Source: Ramlibacter ginsenosidimutans
Lineage (GTDB): Bacteria > Pseudomonadota > Gammaproteobacteria > Burkholderiales > Burkholderiaceae_C
Reading direction: 5' to 3' (one strand)
NCBI RefSeq assembly: GCF_042678185.1
Contig: NZ_JBHUDQ010000003.1
DNA length: 64,000 nt
Shown here: positions 26,238 through 34,696 of the stretch, in pieces
Position numbering within the stretch: the stretch's first letter is position 1
How the letters are laid out: each line of letters begins with the position of its first letter
The notes under the pieces: model-generated
Databases searched by the model: none
The model's input: the letters and a program-made list of their open reading frames with translations, nothing else
Told to the model about the DNA's origin: nothing
Made by a program: the position numbers and the translations under genes

Positions 26238-27098
26238 TCAGGCATAGCGGCGCGCCAGGGCCGCCTCCAGGCGCGCGATCACCAGGTACATCAGTCCCGA
26301 CATCGCTCCGAGCACCACGATCGCCGTCATCACGATGTTCAGCTTGAACACCTGGCTGCCGTTGAGGATCAGGAAGCCGAGGCCGGCGTTGGCCGACTGG
26401 AACTCGCCCACGATCACGCCGACGAGGGCCAGGCCGATGTTCATCTTCAGTGCAGCGATCAGGGTGGGCACGCTCCCGGGCAGCACGACCAGGCGCAGCA
26501 CCTGTGCGCGGCTCGCGCCGAAGGTCGTCGCCAGCTTGACCTTGTTGGGATCGATGCCCTGGAAGCCCTCGTAGATCACCATGATGGTGACGAACACCGC
26601 GATGGCCACCGCCATGCCGTACACCGAATACTCCGAGCCGAGCCAGATGTAGAAGATCGGAACGAACGCGATCTTGGGCATGGCATTGGCGATCACCAGG
26701 AACGGATCCAGCACCTTTTGCGCGAACCCGGACCACCACAGGGCCGCGGCCACCGAGGTCCCGATGGCCATGCTCAATGCGAAGCCGATGAGCGTCGCCT
26801 TGAGCGTGGCCCACGTGTGGCCGACCAGGTCGCCATTGCGCAGGAGGTCGAGGAACGCCGGCCACAGGGCACTGGGATAGCTGGTGAGCATCGGGTTGAC
26901 CAGGTGCGTGCGGGCCAGCACCTCCCACACGGCCAGGAACACCGCGAGCAGCAGCAAACGCGTGGCCGCGATCGCGCGACGGCGGCGCCGCTCTCCCGCA
27001 CGCCACGCCAGGTACTCGGGACTCGGCGAGGCGGTCGCGACCGTGACGGGGTCGACGACGCGATCGCCGACGGCAGCGACGGAAAGGATGTTCGCCAT
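26238..27098 (-). CDS. ABC transporter permease (SsuC/TauC-type)
   Basis: The 286-residue inner-membrane protein has about six helices. The coupling loop is the EAA-like segment YEGFQGIDPNKVKLATTFGA followed by VVLPGSVPTLIAALK. This matches permeases for sulfonates, nitrate, thiamine precursors and similar solutes. The start ATG at 27098 lies two bases after the ATPase gene stop. It forms an importer with the next two genes. Confidence 0.92.
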   Translation of the reverse strand: MANILSVAAVGDRVVDPVTVATASPSPEYLAWRAGERRRRRAIAATRLLLLAVFLAVWEVLARTHLVNPMLTSYPSALWPAFLDLLRNGDLVGHTWATLKATLIGFALSMAIGTSVAAALWWSGFAQKVLDPFLVIANAMPKIAFVPIFYIWLGSEYSVYGMAVAIAVFVTIMVIYEGFQGIDPNKVKLATTFGASRAQVLRLVVLPGSVPTLIAALKMNIGLALVGVIVGEFQSANAGLGFLILNGSQVFKLNIVMTAIVVLGAMSGLMYLVIARLEAALARRYA

Positions 27099-27100
27099 GG

Positions 27101-27910
27101 CTAGCCCTCCACGTGCACGTCCAGCTCGTCCCAGAGCGTGCGGAAGAAGTCGTTGAATTCGGGCCGCGCCCGCGCTTCCAGCGGGGTGGGTCGGCGCCCG
27201 CCCCCGAACACCATGTGATGCTCGCTCTTGATGCGGCCGGGCCGGCGGGACAGGACCACGACGCGATCCGTCATGGCGATGGCCTCGCCGATGTCGTGCG
27301 TGACCAGCAGCACCGACTTGCCCTCGGTCCGCAGCACGTCCACCACTTCGTCGGCGATGGCCAGCCGCGTCTGGGAGTCCAGCGCCGAGAACGGTTCGTC
27401 CAGCAGGACGACGTCCGGCTCGGTGACGAGCGTGCGCGCCAACGCGACGCGCTGCCGCATGCCGCCGGAGAGCTGGCGCGGGTAGTGATGCAGGAAGGCG
27501 CCCATGCCGCACTTGTGCAGCAGGTGGACCGCGCGTTCGCGCGCGAGCTTCAGGTCGCGGCCCTGGATCTGCGCGCCCAGCACGGCGTTGTCCAGGATCG
27601 TGCGCCACTCGAACAGGTAGTCCTGCTGCAGCATGTAGCCCACGCGCGGCGTGGGTCCTGCGACGGGCGCCCCGTCGACGCACACCTGCCCCGACGACGG
27701 CCTCAGGATGCCGGCCACCAGCGACAGCAGCGTGCTCTTGCCGCAGCCGGACTGGCCGATGAGGCTGACGAACTCGCCCGCGCCCAGGCGCAGGTTGATC
27801 CGGTCGAGCGCCTGCGTTTCGCCAGCGGGCGTGAAATAGCGCAGCGAGACGTCACGCAACTCCACGCGCGCGGGTTGCGCAGCGGGAAACTCCTGGAGCA
27901 CCGCGGCCAT
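27101..27910 (-). CDS. ABC transporter ATP-binding protein (SsuB/TauB-type)
   Basis: The 269-residue protein carries Walker A (GQSGCGKST), the signature LSGGMRQRVALAR, Walker B (DVVLLDEPF) and the switch histidine (LLVTHDIGEA). The start ATG at 27910 overlaps the stop of the substrate-binding gene (TGATG); longer in-frame versions run through that gene and are not real. Confidence 0.93.
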   Translation of the reverse strand: MAAVLQEFPAAQPARVELRDVSLRYFTPAGETQALDRINLRLGAGEFVSLIGQSGCGKSTLLSLVAGILRPSSGQVCVDGAPVAGPTPRVGYMLQQDYLFEWRTILDNAVLGAQIQGRDLKLARERAVHLLHKCGMGAFLHHYPRQLSGGMRQRVALARTLVTEPDVVLLDEPFSALDSQTRLAIADEVVDVLRTEGKSVLLVTHDIGEAIAMTDRVVVLSRRPGRIKSEHHMVFGGGRRPTPLEARARPEFNDFFRTLWDELDVHVEG

Positions 27911-28941
27911 CACTGTGCCTTGCCGACGAAGCTGTTGTCGACCACGGCCTCGTAGGCGACACGCTTGCCCGCTTCCAGCACGCCGCTGGCGATCAGCATG
28001 TCCTGCAGGCTGTCGATGGCCTGCTTCTCCACCTTGGGGTTGGACTTCCACAGTCCGATGCCGCGATAACGCTCCACCGCGGCGACCAGTTCGGCCTGGC
28101 TCATGCCCGGGAAGAAACTGGCGATGTTCTTCGCGAGCTCGGGAGCCGGTGCCGTGGCAACGTACTTCTGGGCGCGCACCACCGCGTCCGTCCAGGCCTG
28201 CGCCACCTTCGGGTTCTGCTTGAGAAAGGCGTCGGTGGCCGTGAAGACGGTGTAGTCGACCGGTCCCACTTCGCGACCGACCGAGGCGACCACGTAGCCT
28301 TTGCCTTCCTTCTCGATGACGGTGGCTTCAGGCTCCAGGAAGATCGCGTAGTCGTTCTGGCCCGCGAGCCAGGCGCCGGTGCGCGCGGCCGGGCCGATGT
28401 TGCTGACCATCTTCAGGTCGCTCTTCGGATTCACGCCGTGCTTGCGAATGGCGCTCTGCAGGAACACGTCGGGGTTGGAGCCGGGGCGGAACGCCATCAC
28501 GCTCTTGCCCTTCAGCTGGTTCCAGTCGAAGGCGCCGGCGGGCTTGTTGCGGGACATCAGCAGGAAGCCGTCGGTTGCCGTCAGGCCGCAGAAGATCTTC
28601 GGCTTCACGGGCGATTCGCTGTTGGCGACGTAGATCGACGCCTCAGGGCCGATCAGCACGATGTCCGCGCTGCCCGAAAGCAACGCCGACATCCCCTTGT
28701 CGGTGCCCTGCGAGGTCCTCATGCTGACGTCGAGCCCGGCGTCCTTGAAGTAGCCCTGGCTCAAGGCCACGTACGCCGGCAGGTACAGCACCGAGCGCAC
28801 GACTTCCTCGTAGCGCACCTTCACGGGGCTGCCCTGCGCGAGCGCGCCGGCAGCCATACCGAAGGCCAGCATGGCGACCATGCTGCGCCGGATCACTGCG
28901 CCCATCGCGGGGATACGAAGCTTTTGCAGAAGGGAAAACAT
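27910..28941 (-). CDS. ABC transporter substrate-binding protein (NMT1/SsuA-like)
   Basis: The 343-residue protein has a signal peptide ending AAGALAQ (about residue 36) and a type II binding fold: VLYLPAYVALSQGYFKDAGL, TSQGTDKGMSALLSGSADI and GKSVMAFRPGSNPDVF. This family captures sulfonates, pyrimidines, aromatic acids and other solutes; the ligand cannot be read from sequence. The start ATG at 28941 follows CAAGGAG. The 155 bases upstream hold its promoter region but not the 14-bp operator seen at 32.9 kb. Confidence 0.9.
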   Translation of the reverse strand: MFSLLQKLRIPAMGAVIRRSMVAMLAFGMAAGALAQGSPVKVRYEEVVRSVLYLPAYVALSQGYFKDAGLDVSMRTSQGTDKGMSALLSGSADIVLIGPEASIYVANSESPVKPKIFCGLTATDGFLLMSRNKPAGAFDWNQLKGKSVMAFRPGSNPDVFLQSAIRKHGVNPKSDLKMVSNIGPAARTGAWLAGQNDYAIFLEPEATVIEKEGKGYVVASVGREVGPVDYTVFTATDAFLKQNPKVAQAWTDAVVRAQKYVATAPAPELAKNIASFFPGMSQAELVAAVERYRGIGLWKSNPKVEKQAIDSLQDMLIASGVLEAGKRVAYEAVVDNSFVGKAQ

Positions 28942-29096
28942 CGGCACTCCTTGTTGGTGAAATGACGAACGCGCCGGGACCGGAATCTCGGCACTTCGCT
29001 TGCGAGCGGGAAGAGAGAATGCATGTCGCACACCCGTCGTGGCATCGCGGCTATCCCCAATAGCTGCGCGCAGCGCGATGTCTCGCCGGCGATGGC

Positions 29097-30098
29097 TCAC
29101 GTTGCAGCCTCGTGCTGGAACGTGAAACCGTCCACGTACAGATGATCGAGGTCGGCACCGAGCGCGAGGAATCTCTGCTTGGCGTCGGCGATCATGGCCG
29201 GCGAGCCGCACAGGTACAGCGCATGCTCCGACAGGTCGCCGAAGTCCTGCGCCACGGCGTCCTGCACGTGGCCGCGCCGGCCACGCCAGTCCGCGCCCGC
29301 GCGCGACAGCACCGGAACGAAATCGAATTCGTACAGGCGCTCGCCCCAGGTGCGGATCTCGTCGGCGAGATAGAGGTCCGCTTCGGTGCGCACGCCCCAG
29401 TACAGCGAGACGGGCGGACAGTCGTCGTCGTCCATCAAGGTTTCCAGCATGCTCTTGATGGGAGCAAGTCCCGTGCCGGTCGCCGCCATGACGATGGGCC
29501 GGTAGTCTTCCGCGTGCAGCCGGAAATTCCCGAGCGGGATCTCGACGTCCAGGCGGTCGCCCTGCGCGAGCCGGCGCAGCCCCTCGTCCGTGAAGCGCCC
29601 GCCCGCGATGCGCCGGACGTGGAAGTCGACGCGATTGCCGGCAGGAGCGGATGCCATCGAGAAGCTGCGATGCGTGCCGTCGTCCAGCAGCACGTTCATG
29701 TACTGCCCGGGCCGGTAGTCGAGGCGATCCGCTTCGACCTCGAGCTGCAGGTTCACCACATCCGGCGTCCAGCGACGGACCGCGCGCACGACGGCGCGCC
29801 GGCGCTCGGCGGCGGGTGCATCGTCGGCGCGCTGCAGGCTGATCACGAGGTCGCTGCACGCGCGTGCCTGGCACGCGAGGGCATGGCCCGCCTGCGCCTC
29901 CTGCGGCGACAAGGCCAGCGGCATCTCCTCGTAGCGGACCTGTCCCTCCACGAGCTTGATGCGGCACGTGCCGCAACCGCCGAACGTGCACTCGTGCGGC
30001 AGCCGTACGCCCTGGCGCAGGGCGGCTTCGAGCAAGGGCTCGCCCGCCGCCACCACGAAGCTGGCGCCGCTGTCCTGCACGCAGACGCGGTAGCTCAT
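29097..30098 (-). CDS. 2Fe-2S ferredoxin/FAD/NAD oxidoreductase (oxygenase reductase type)
   Basis: The 333-residue protein is a three-domain electron-transfer reductase. The N-terminal plant-type ferredoxin binds its cluster with C37, C42, C45 and C76. The FAD domain shows RPGQYMNVL and RSFSMAS, and the NAD domain shows ATGTGLAPIKSM and the terminal YLCGSPAMI. This is the layout of class IB/IC oxygenase reductases such as BenC, XylA and phenol hydroxylase P5. Its start overlaps the glcG-like stop as ATGA. Neither Rieske oxygenase nor phenol-hydroxylase subunits are nearby; the best local partner is the diiron protein at 32051. Confidence 0.9.
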   Translation of the reverse strand: MSYRVCVQDSGASFVVAAGEPLLEAALRQGVRLPHECTFGGCGTCRIKLVEGQVRYEEMPLALSPQEAQAGHALACQARACSDLVISLQRADDAPAAERRRAVVRAVRRWTPDVVNLQLEVEADRLDYRPGQYMNVLLDDGTHRSFSMASAPAGNRVDFHVRRIAGGRFTDEGLRRLAQGDRLDVEIPLGNFRLHAEDYRPIVMAATGTGLAPIKSMLETLMDDDDCPPVSLYWGVRTEADLYLADEIRTWGERLYEFDFVPVLSRAGADWRGRRGHVQDAVAQDFGDLSEHALYLCGSPAMIADAKQRFLALGADLDHLYVDGFTFQHEAAT

Positions 30099-30574
30099 TT
30101 CTTGATGTCGGCCTGCACGAGCACGTCGAAGCCCTGCGACTGCAGCAGGTCGCGCAACGCCTGCAAGCCCGCCACGCCGCACTGGGTGTCCTGCTCGCCA
30201 TTGCCGCCGCTCAGGCCGATGCCGCCGACGACTTCGCCGTTCACCACGATCGGGTAGCCGCCGACGAAAGCAGCGAAGCGGCCCTCGAAACTCAGCTGGA
30301 TCCCGAAGGCTTCGTTGCCGGGCAGCGCCGGCCCATCGGGCGCGCGCGTGAAGAGGTGCGTCGAGCGCTTGTGCCCGCTCGCGGTGAAGGCCTTGTTCCA
30401 GGCGATCTGCGGGCCGGTGATGCGCGCGCCGTCCATGCGCTCGAGCACTAGCGGGTAGCCGCCGTCATCGACGATGCAGACCGTCTCGCGCACACCGATG
30501 GCTTCCGCCTGGCGCAGCGCCGCCTGCGCCATGTGCCTGGCTTCCGCCAGCTCCAGCTTGATGGCTTTCTTCAT
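30095..30574 (-). CDS. GlcG/HbpS-family protein
   Basis: The 159-residue product has the GlcG (DUF336) pattern: CIVDDGGYPLVLERMDGAR, FGIQLSFEGRFAAFVGGYPI and VGGIGLSGGNGEQDTQC. Members bind heme or corrinoids or have no known ligand and occur in many catabolic clusters. It lies between the reductase (four-base overlap) and the aldehyde dehydrogenase (16-base gap), so it belongs to that operon. Confidence 0.88.
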   Translation of the reverse strand: MKKAIKLELAEARHMAQAALRQAEAIGVRETVCIVDDGGYPLVLERMDGARITGPQIAWNKAFTASGHKRSTHLFTRAPDGPALPGNEAFGIQLSFEGRFAAFVGGYPIVVNGEVVGGIGLSGGNGEQDTQCGVAGLQALRDLLQSQGFDVLVQADIKK

Positions 30575-30590
30575 GGGGGGGTTCCTGCGC

Positions 30591-32036
30591 TCAGAACGCG
30601 CGGTAGACGGTCTTGGTCTGGGTGAAGAAGTCGAGGCCGACGCGGCCCGATTCGCGGAAGCCCGAGCTGCTCGAGGCCTTGTAGCCCCCGAAAGGCGCGT
30701 TGCCGAGATTGCCGGTGGTCGTGCGGTTCACCTTCACGGTGCCCGACTGGATGTCGCGGCAGAACGCATGCACGTAGCGCGGGTTGCGCGTCGCGATCGC
30801 GGCCGACAGCCCGTAAGGCGTGTCGTTCGCGATGTCGATCGCGTGCTGGTAGCTGTCCACGTCGATCACCGACAGCACCGGCCCGAAGATCTCTTCCTGC
30901 GCGATGCGCGCTCGCGGCGACACGTCGGTGAAGATGGCGGGCTCGACGAAGAGGCCGTGCTCGTGGCCGGCGCCCGTCAGCGTGCGTCCTCCGGCCAGCA
31001 GCTTCGCTTCCTGCTGCCCGATGGCGATGTAGCGCAGCACGGTGTCGTACTGCTTCTGCGTCGCGAGCGGCCCGAGGTCGATGCCGGCCTGCAGCCCGTT
31101 GCCGATCTTCAGCGCGGACATCTTCGCCACCAGCTTGTCCAGGAAGGATGCGCGCACCTGCTTCATCAGCAGGATGCGGCTGGTGCCGGTGCAAGCCTGG
31201 CCCGTGAGCGAGAAGCCGCCCTTGATCGCGAGGTCCACGGCCTGGTCCAGGTCGGCGTCCTCCATGACGATCAGCGGGTTCTTGCCACCGAGCTCCATCT
31301 GCGTGCGCGTGGTGAACGCGGCGGTGCGATGGATCTGTTCCCCTGCGGCGGTCGAGCCCGTGAAGGTGACGGCGCGCACTTCGGGCGCCGACGTGAGCGC
31401 GGCACCGACGTCGCCGGCACGGCCCGTCACCATGTTGAACACACCCGCCGGCGCGCCGCCGGCGACCAGCGCCTGCGCGAGATGCACGCCGGTGAGCGGC
31501 GCGTCCGAGGACGGCTTGAACACCACCGTGTTGCCCGTGATGAGCGCGGGCGCGATCTTGCGCGCAGGAATGGACGCCGGGAAGTTCCAGGGCGAGATCA
31601 CGGTCACCACGCCCAGGGGCTCGCGCTGCGTGTAGACGACCATGTCGGGATCGTCGTTGGGGTAGGTCTCCCCGGTGTGGGTCTGCCCCTCCACGGCATA
31701 GAAGCGCAGCGTCTGTGCGGTCCGGGTGATCTCGTCCTGCGCGAGGTTCAGTGGCTTGCCCATCTCGCGCGTGAGGTCGCGCGCGATGTCGGCGGCGTGC
31801 GCATCGAGGTGCGCGGCCGCGCGGTTCAGCACCTGCGCGCGTTTGCCGGGCGCCATCGCCCGCCACGCCGGGAAGGCAGCGTGCGCTGCGTGGATCGCTG
31901 CCCGTGCTTCGTCCGGTCCCGAGGCCGCGAAGCGCCCCACGGTTTCGCGCTGGTCGGCCGGGTTGTGCCGCTCGAAGCTCGCGCCGGAGGCGGCGGCGCT
32001 CCACTCGCCGCCGATGTAGTTGCGGTGATCGCTCAC
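30591..32036 (-). CDS. NAD(P)-dependent aldehyde dehydrogenase
   Basis: The 481-residue protein is a standard ALDH. N151 (SPWNFP), K174 (FKPSSDAP), E248 (MELGGKNP) and nucleophile C282 (GQACTG) are all in place. The best general match is to succinate-semialdehyde, benzaldehyde or vanillin dehydrogenase types; the substrate is not determined. The start is GTG at 32036, 14 bases after the diiron gene's stop. It is proposed to oxidise the aldehyde made by that enzyme. Confidence 0.92.
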   Translation of the reverse strand: MSDHRNYIGGEWSAAASGASFERHNPADQRETVGRFAASGPDEARAAIHAAHAAFPAWRAMAPGKRAQVLNRAAAHLDAHAADIARDLTREMGKPLNLAQDEITRTAQTLRFYAVEGQTHTGETYPNDDPDMVVYTQREPLGVVTVISPWNFPASIPARKIAPALITGNTVVFKPSSDAPLTGVHLAQALVAGGAPAGVFNMVTGRAGDVGAALTSAPEVRAVTFTGSTAAGEQIHRTAAFTTRTQMELGGKNPLIVMEDADLDQAVDLAIKGGFSLTGQACTGTSRILLMKQVRASFLDKLVAKMSALKIGNGLQAGIDLGPLATQKQYDTVLRYIAIGQQEAKLLAGGRTLTGAGHEHGLFVEPAIFTDVSPRARIAQEEIFGPVLSVIDVDSYQHAIDIANDTPYGLSAAIATRNPRYVHAFCRDIQSGTVKVNRTTTGNLGNAPFGGYKASSSSGFRESGRVGLDFFTQTKTVYRAF

Positions 32037-32050
32037 GGATGACCCGGTCT

Positions 32051-32815
32051 TCAGGCGGTGGCGACGGCGGGCTGCGCGACCTTCGCTTCGGCGGCCATCA
32101 ACTCCGACAGCGGGATGTCCTGGGCGACGTAGTCGTTGTACAGCGCGGTGGTGTAGAGCAGGCGCATCTGGGCGCCGACTTCGCAGATCTTCAGGCAGCG
32201 CTGCTGCATTTCCGGCGTGGTCGCGTGCTGGAGCACGATCTGGTAGCCGCGCTCGCCGTGGATTTCGTCGGAGACGATGTGCAGGTCGAAGAACTCGACT
32301 TCCTCGTCGGTGAACTTGTACTTGTCGCGCAGCGTGGGCGTCTGCTTGCGATAGATGGAGGGCACCTGCGACTCCAGGCCGACGACCAGGCCGGCGACGG
32401 CCACCACCGGGTCTTCGCGCATGGCCACTGCGTAGCACCAGCTTTGCAGGCCGCGCGTCGTGGCGGACATGTTGTCCGGGTCGCTGACACGGGCGCGCGT
32501 CGTGCCGCACGCCTCGGCGAAGCGGATCAGGAGGTCGGTATGGCGGTCACCGCCGATCTCTTCCTCGTACATGTTCGAGAGCAGGAAGTCCTTCGCCTCG
32601 GTCATGTGGTCCGGCGTGCGGGCGTAGATGTAGCCCAGGTAGTCCGCGAAGGGGCCGACGTAGTGGTAGTGGTTCTCGGCCCAGCGGGCCAGGTGGGCGC
32701 GGCTGAGCTTGCCCGTCGCCCAGGCAATGCTGAAAGGCGACTTGTTGGCGCTCTTGCCCTGGATGGCACGCTCGAGGGCGGTGCGGAACTGGTCGCGATT
32801 CATGAGGTCGGGCAT
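32051..32815 (-). CDS. Heme-oxygenase-fold diiron enzyme (HDO; PqqC/TenA/CADD-like)
   Basis: This 254-residue all-helical protein carries a full six-ligand diiron pattern: E85 and H92 (EEEIGGDRH), E148 (GLESQ), and H179, D183, H186 (LHIVSDEIH). The E-x6-H and H-x3-D-x2-H spacings match CADD and other heme-oxygenase-like diiron oxidases as I recall them. The tyrosine used as self-substrate by CADD in p-aminobenzoate synthesis seems to be serine here (PFS, near residue 29), so another substrate is likely. It is first in its operon and faces the ferredoxin gene across the operator region. It is annotated in databases simply as an iron-containing redox enzyme. Confidence 0.85.
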   Translation of the reverse strand: MPDLMNRDQFRTALERAIQGKSANKSPFSIAWATGKLSRAHLARWAENHYHYVGPFADYLGYIYARTPDHMTEAKDFLLSNMYEEEIGGDRHTDLLIRFAEACGTTRARVSDPDNMSATTRGLQSWCYAVAMREDPVVAVAGLVVGLESQVPSIYRKQTPTLRDKYKFTDEEVEFFDLHIVSDEIHGERGYQIVLQHATTPEMQQRCLKICEVGAQMRLLYTTALYNDYVAQDIPLSELMAAEAKVAQPAVATA

Positions 32816-32855
32816 TCAGGTTCTCCTGGAGGAAAGGGACGTCGTTGGCGTCGAA

Positions 32856-32876
32856 GTTGGTATACGGTATCCCAAC
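32856..32876. promoter_or_regulatory. 21-bp palindromic operator candidate upstream of the diiron gene
   Basis: The 21 bases read as an inverted repeat: outer arms GTTGG (32856-32860) and CCAAC (32872-32876), inner ATAC and GTAT. Only one symmetric pair and the centre break the symmetry. The core GGTATACGGTATCC (32859-32872) recurs at 32950. It lies 40 bases before the diiron gene's start. A GntR/FCD regulator in the same cluster is the natural candidate to bind it. Confidence 0.65.
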
Positions 32877-32949
32877 GATTGATCACGCTCAAGATCGGGT
32901 AAACGCTTAGTGCTACTCTCTTGCGAGCGGAGCGATATTTGGAACAGCC

Positions 32950-32963
32950 GGTATACTATATCC
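32950..32963. promoter_or_regulatory. Second copy of the operator core, upstream of the ferredoxin gene
   Basis: GGTATACTATATCC differs from the first core at two central bases. It contains TATACT (32952-32957), a good -10 box for the plus-strand ferredoxin operon, whose start is 28 bases downstream. Repressor binding here would cover the promoter. Confidence 0.6.
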
Positions 32964-32991
32964 AAGACGCTGAAACTTCAACCGCACGCCC

Positions 32992-33300
32992 ATGCCTCTC
33001 GTCACCTTTCACAAGCACGGCCAGGTCTTCCGCGAGGAGGTCCTGCCCAACACCAACCTGGTGGTGCGGGCCGGCATCCGGCAATTCCCGTATCCCCACT
33101 TGAGCTACCAGTGCGGCATGGGCAAGTGCGCGACCTGCGCATGCAAGGTGCTGGCCGGCGCCGAGCACCTGCCCCCGCCGAACTGGAAGGAAAAGAAGCA
33201 GCTCGGCGAGCGGCTGGAACAGGGCTTTCGCCTGGTGTGCCAGCTCTGGCTGCAGCACGACATCGAGCTGGTCCAGGAAGCGCCGGCGGTTGCCGCCTGA
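32992..33300 (+). CDS. 2Fe-2S ferredoxin
   Basis: The 102-residue protein is a plant-type ferredoxin with cluster ligands C41, C46, C49 and C83 (C-x4-C-x2-C-x33-C; YQCGMGKCATCACKV). An extra cysteine, C51, follows the third ligand. It is the first gene of the plus-strand operon and is 12 bases ahead of a second ferredoxin gene. It likely carries electrons from the reductase at 29097 to an oxygenase. Confidence 0.9.
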   Translation: MPLVTFHKHGQVFREEVLPNTNLVVRAGIRQFPYPHLSYQCGMGKCATCACKVLAGAEHLPPPNWKEKKQLGERLEQGFRLVCQLWLQHDIELVQEAPAVAA

Positions 33301-33312
33301 GGAGCGATCACC

Positions 33313-33924
33313 ATGTACGCCATCCTCACGAGCAAGCCCGGGCAGTACCGCAGCGAGCCCGGCGTCGGCCTGTCCGCGCGCGAGCAATACGACTACCAGT
33401 TCTGCGGCCGCGTGCGTGCGCGCTTCCTCATCGCCGAGGTGCAGGGTGCGGCGCGCGTGCGCATCGTGGAAGACGGGCCGGACGGCGCCGTGAACAGCGT
33501 GCCGGCCAAGTTCCTGCCCACCTTCAAGACACTGGAGGCCGCACGCGCGGAGCTCGAGGCGCTGATCCGCTTCGGGGACCTCGACGCGACCCTGGTGCGC
33601 CAGCCGCTCGCCGACGAGGCCCCGCCGCCCGCGCCCACGCCAGCGCGCGTCCACGTCACCTTCGTGCCGCAGAACGAGCGGCGGGTGAGCGCAGCCCACA
33701 ACAGCAACCTGCTGCGCGTGTCCCTGCGCGAACAGGGCGGCATTCCCTTCAAATGCGGAGGCGGTGTCTGCGGCACGTGCAAGTGCCGCATCGTGCTGGG
33801 CATCGAGAACACCGATGCGGTCAAGGCCAAGGAGCGCAAGCACCTCTCGGACGAACAGCTCGCGCAGGGCTTCCGCATGGCCTGCCAGACCTTCGTGCTG
33901 GGCGACATTGCGGTGACGTGGTGA
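33313..33924 (+). CDS. Ferredoxin fused to an uncharacterised N-terminal domain
   Basis: Residues about 112-203 are a 2Fe-2S ferredoxin with ligands C148, C153, C156 and C191 (KCGGGVCGTCKCRI) and the same extra cysteine at 158 as its neighbour. Residues 1-100 form a separate domain I do not recognise (begins MYAILTSKPGQYRSEPGVGL, contains VPAKFLPTFKTLEAARAELE), joined by a Pro-rich linker. The N-terminal part may dock an oxygenase or the other ferredoxin. Its stop overlaps the permease start as GTGA. Confidence 0.8.
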   Translation: MYAILTSKPGQYRSEPGVGLSAREQYDYQFCGRVRARFLIAEVQGAARVRIVEDGPDGAVNSVPAKFLPTFKTLEAARAELEALIRFGDLDATLVRQPLADEAPPPAPTPARVHVTFVPQNERRVSAAHNSNLLRVSLREQGGIPFKCGGGVCGTCKCRIVLGIENTDAVKAKERKHLSDEQLAQGFRMACQTFVLGDIAVTW

Positions 33925-34691
33925 GCGACGGGATGGCACTCGCGGCGCTGTGGCCGGCCGGCATGGAGGCGGGCCGGTACGCGGCCATGGGCGCGCTCGT
34001 CTTCGGCGGCGCCTGCCTGCAAGGCGTGGGCGGGCTCGGTTTCTCGATGTTCTGCGCGCCGGTGGCGCTGCTGCTCTTCCCCGAACTCGTTCCCGGCCCC
34101 ATCCTCGCCCTGGGCTGCCCGCTCGCCCTGCTGGCCGGACTGCGCGAGTTCAGTGCCATCGAATGGGGCACCGCCGGCTACACGCTGGCGGGGCGCGCCG
34201 TCGGTGCGGCGCTCGCGACCGCGGTGCTGCAAGTGCTCTCCGGGCCGACGCTCTCCATCCTGTTCGCGCTGCTGATCCTCGCCGGCGTGGGGCTGAGCGT
34301 GCGTGGCTGGGTCGTGAGCGTCACCCCCAGGGCGAGTGCCGCGGCGGGCGTCGCTTCGGGTCTCATGGGCACGATCACCTCCGCGGGCGCGCCTCCCCTG
34401 GCCATTGCCATGCAGGACCTGCCACCGGCGCCGTTGCGCGCGACGCTCGGTTGCGTGTTCTTCGTCGGCTCGGTCATGTCGCTCATCGCGCTCGCCGCAG
34501 CCGGCAAGACCGACGCCCGGCAGCTCCTCATCGGCGTGCTGCTGCTGCCGTGGATGGTGGCGGGTTTCTTCGCGTCCGGGCCGCTCGCGCGCCGCATGTC
34601 GCGCACGGGGGTGCGCAAGGTGCTGCTGGGCCTCGCCGCCGTCAGCGCGCTCGCGATCCTCGCTCAATCGCTCGTTCCAACCCACGCCTGA
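33921..34691 (+). CDS. TauE/SafE/YfcA family membrane permease
   Basis: The 256-residue protein has about eight hydrophobic segments and the paired TauE/SafE pattern, with ALVFGGACLQGVGGLGFSMF in the first half and SGLMGTITSAGAPPLAIAM in the second. Family members export or import sulfite, sulfoacetate and other organic anions. The start is GTG 33921 overlapping the previous stop, or ATG 33933. Its position suggests export of a pathway product or co-import of substrate. Confidence 0.85.
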   Translation: MSDGMALAALWPAGMEAGRYAAMGALVFGGACLQGVGGLGFSMFCAPVALLLFPELVPGPILALGCPLALLAGLREFSAIEWGTAGYTLAGRAVGAALATAVLQVLSGPTLSILFALLILAGVGLSVRGWVVSVTPRASAAAGVASGLMGTITSAGAPPLAIAMQDLPPAPLRATLGCVFFVGSVMSLIALAAAGKTDARQLLIGVLLLPWMVAGFFASGPLARRMSRTGVRKVLLGLAAVSALAILAQSLVPTHA

Positions 34692-34696
34692 ACCCC

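Noticed and set aside
32051..32815. Calling the diiron protein PqqC or a p-aminobenzoate synthase
   Set aside because: No other pqq genes are present and the CADD self-substrate tyrosine seems absent; a general family name is safer.
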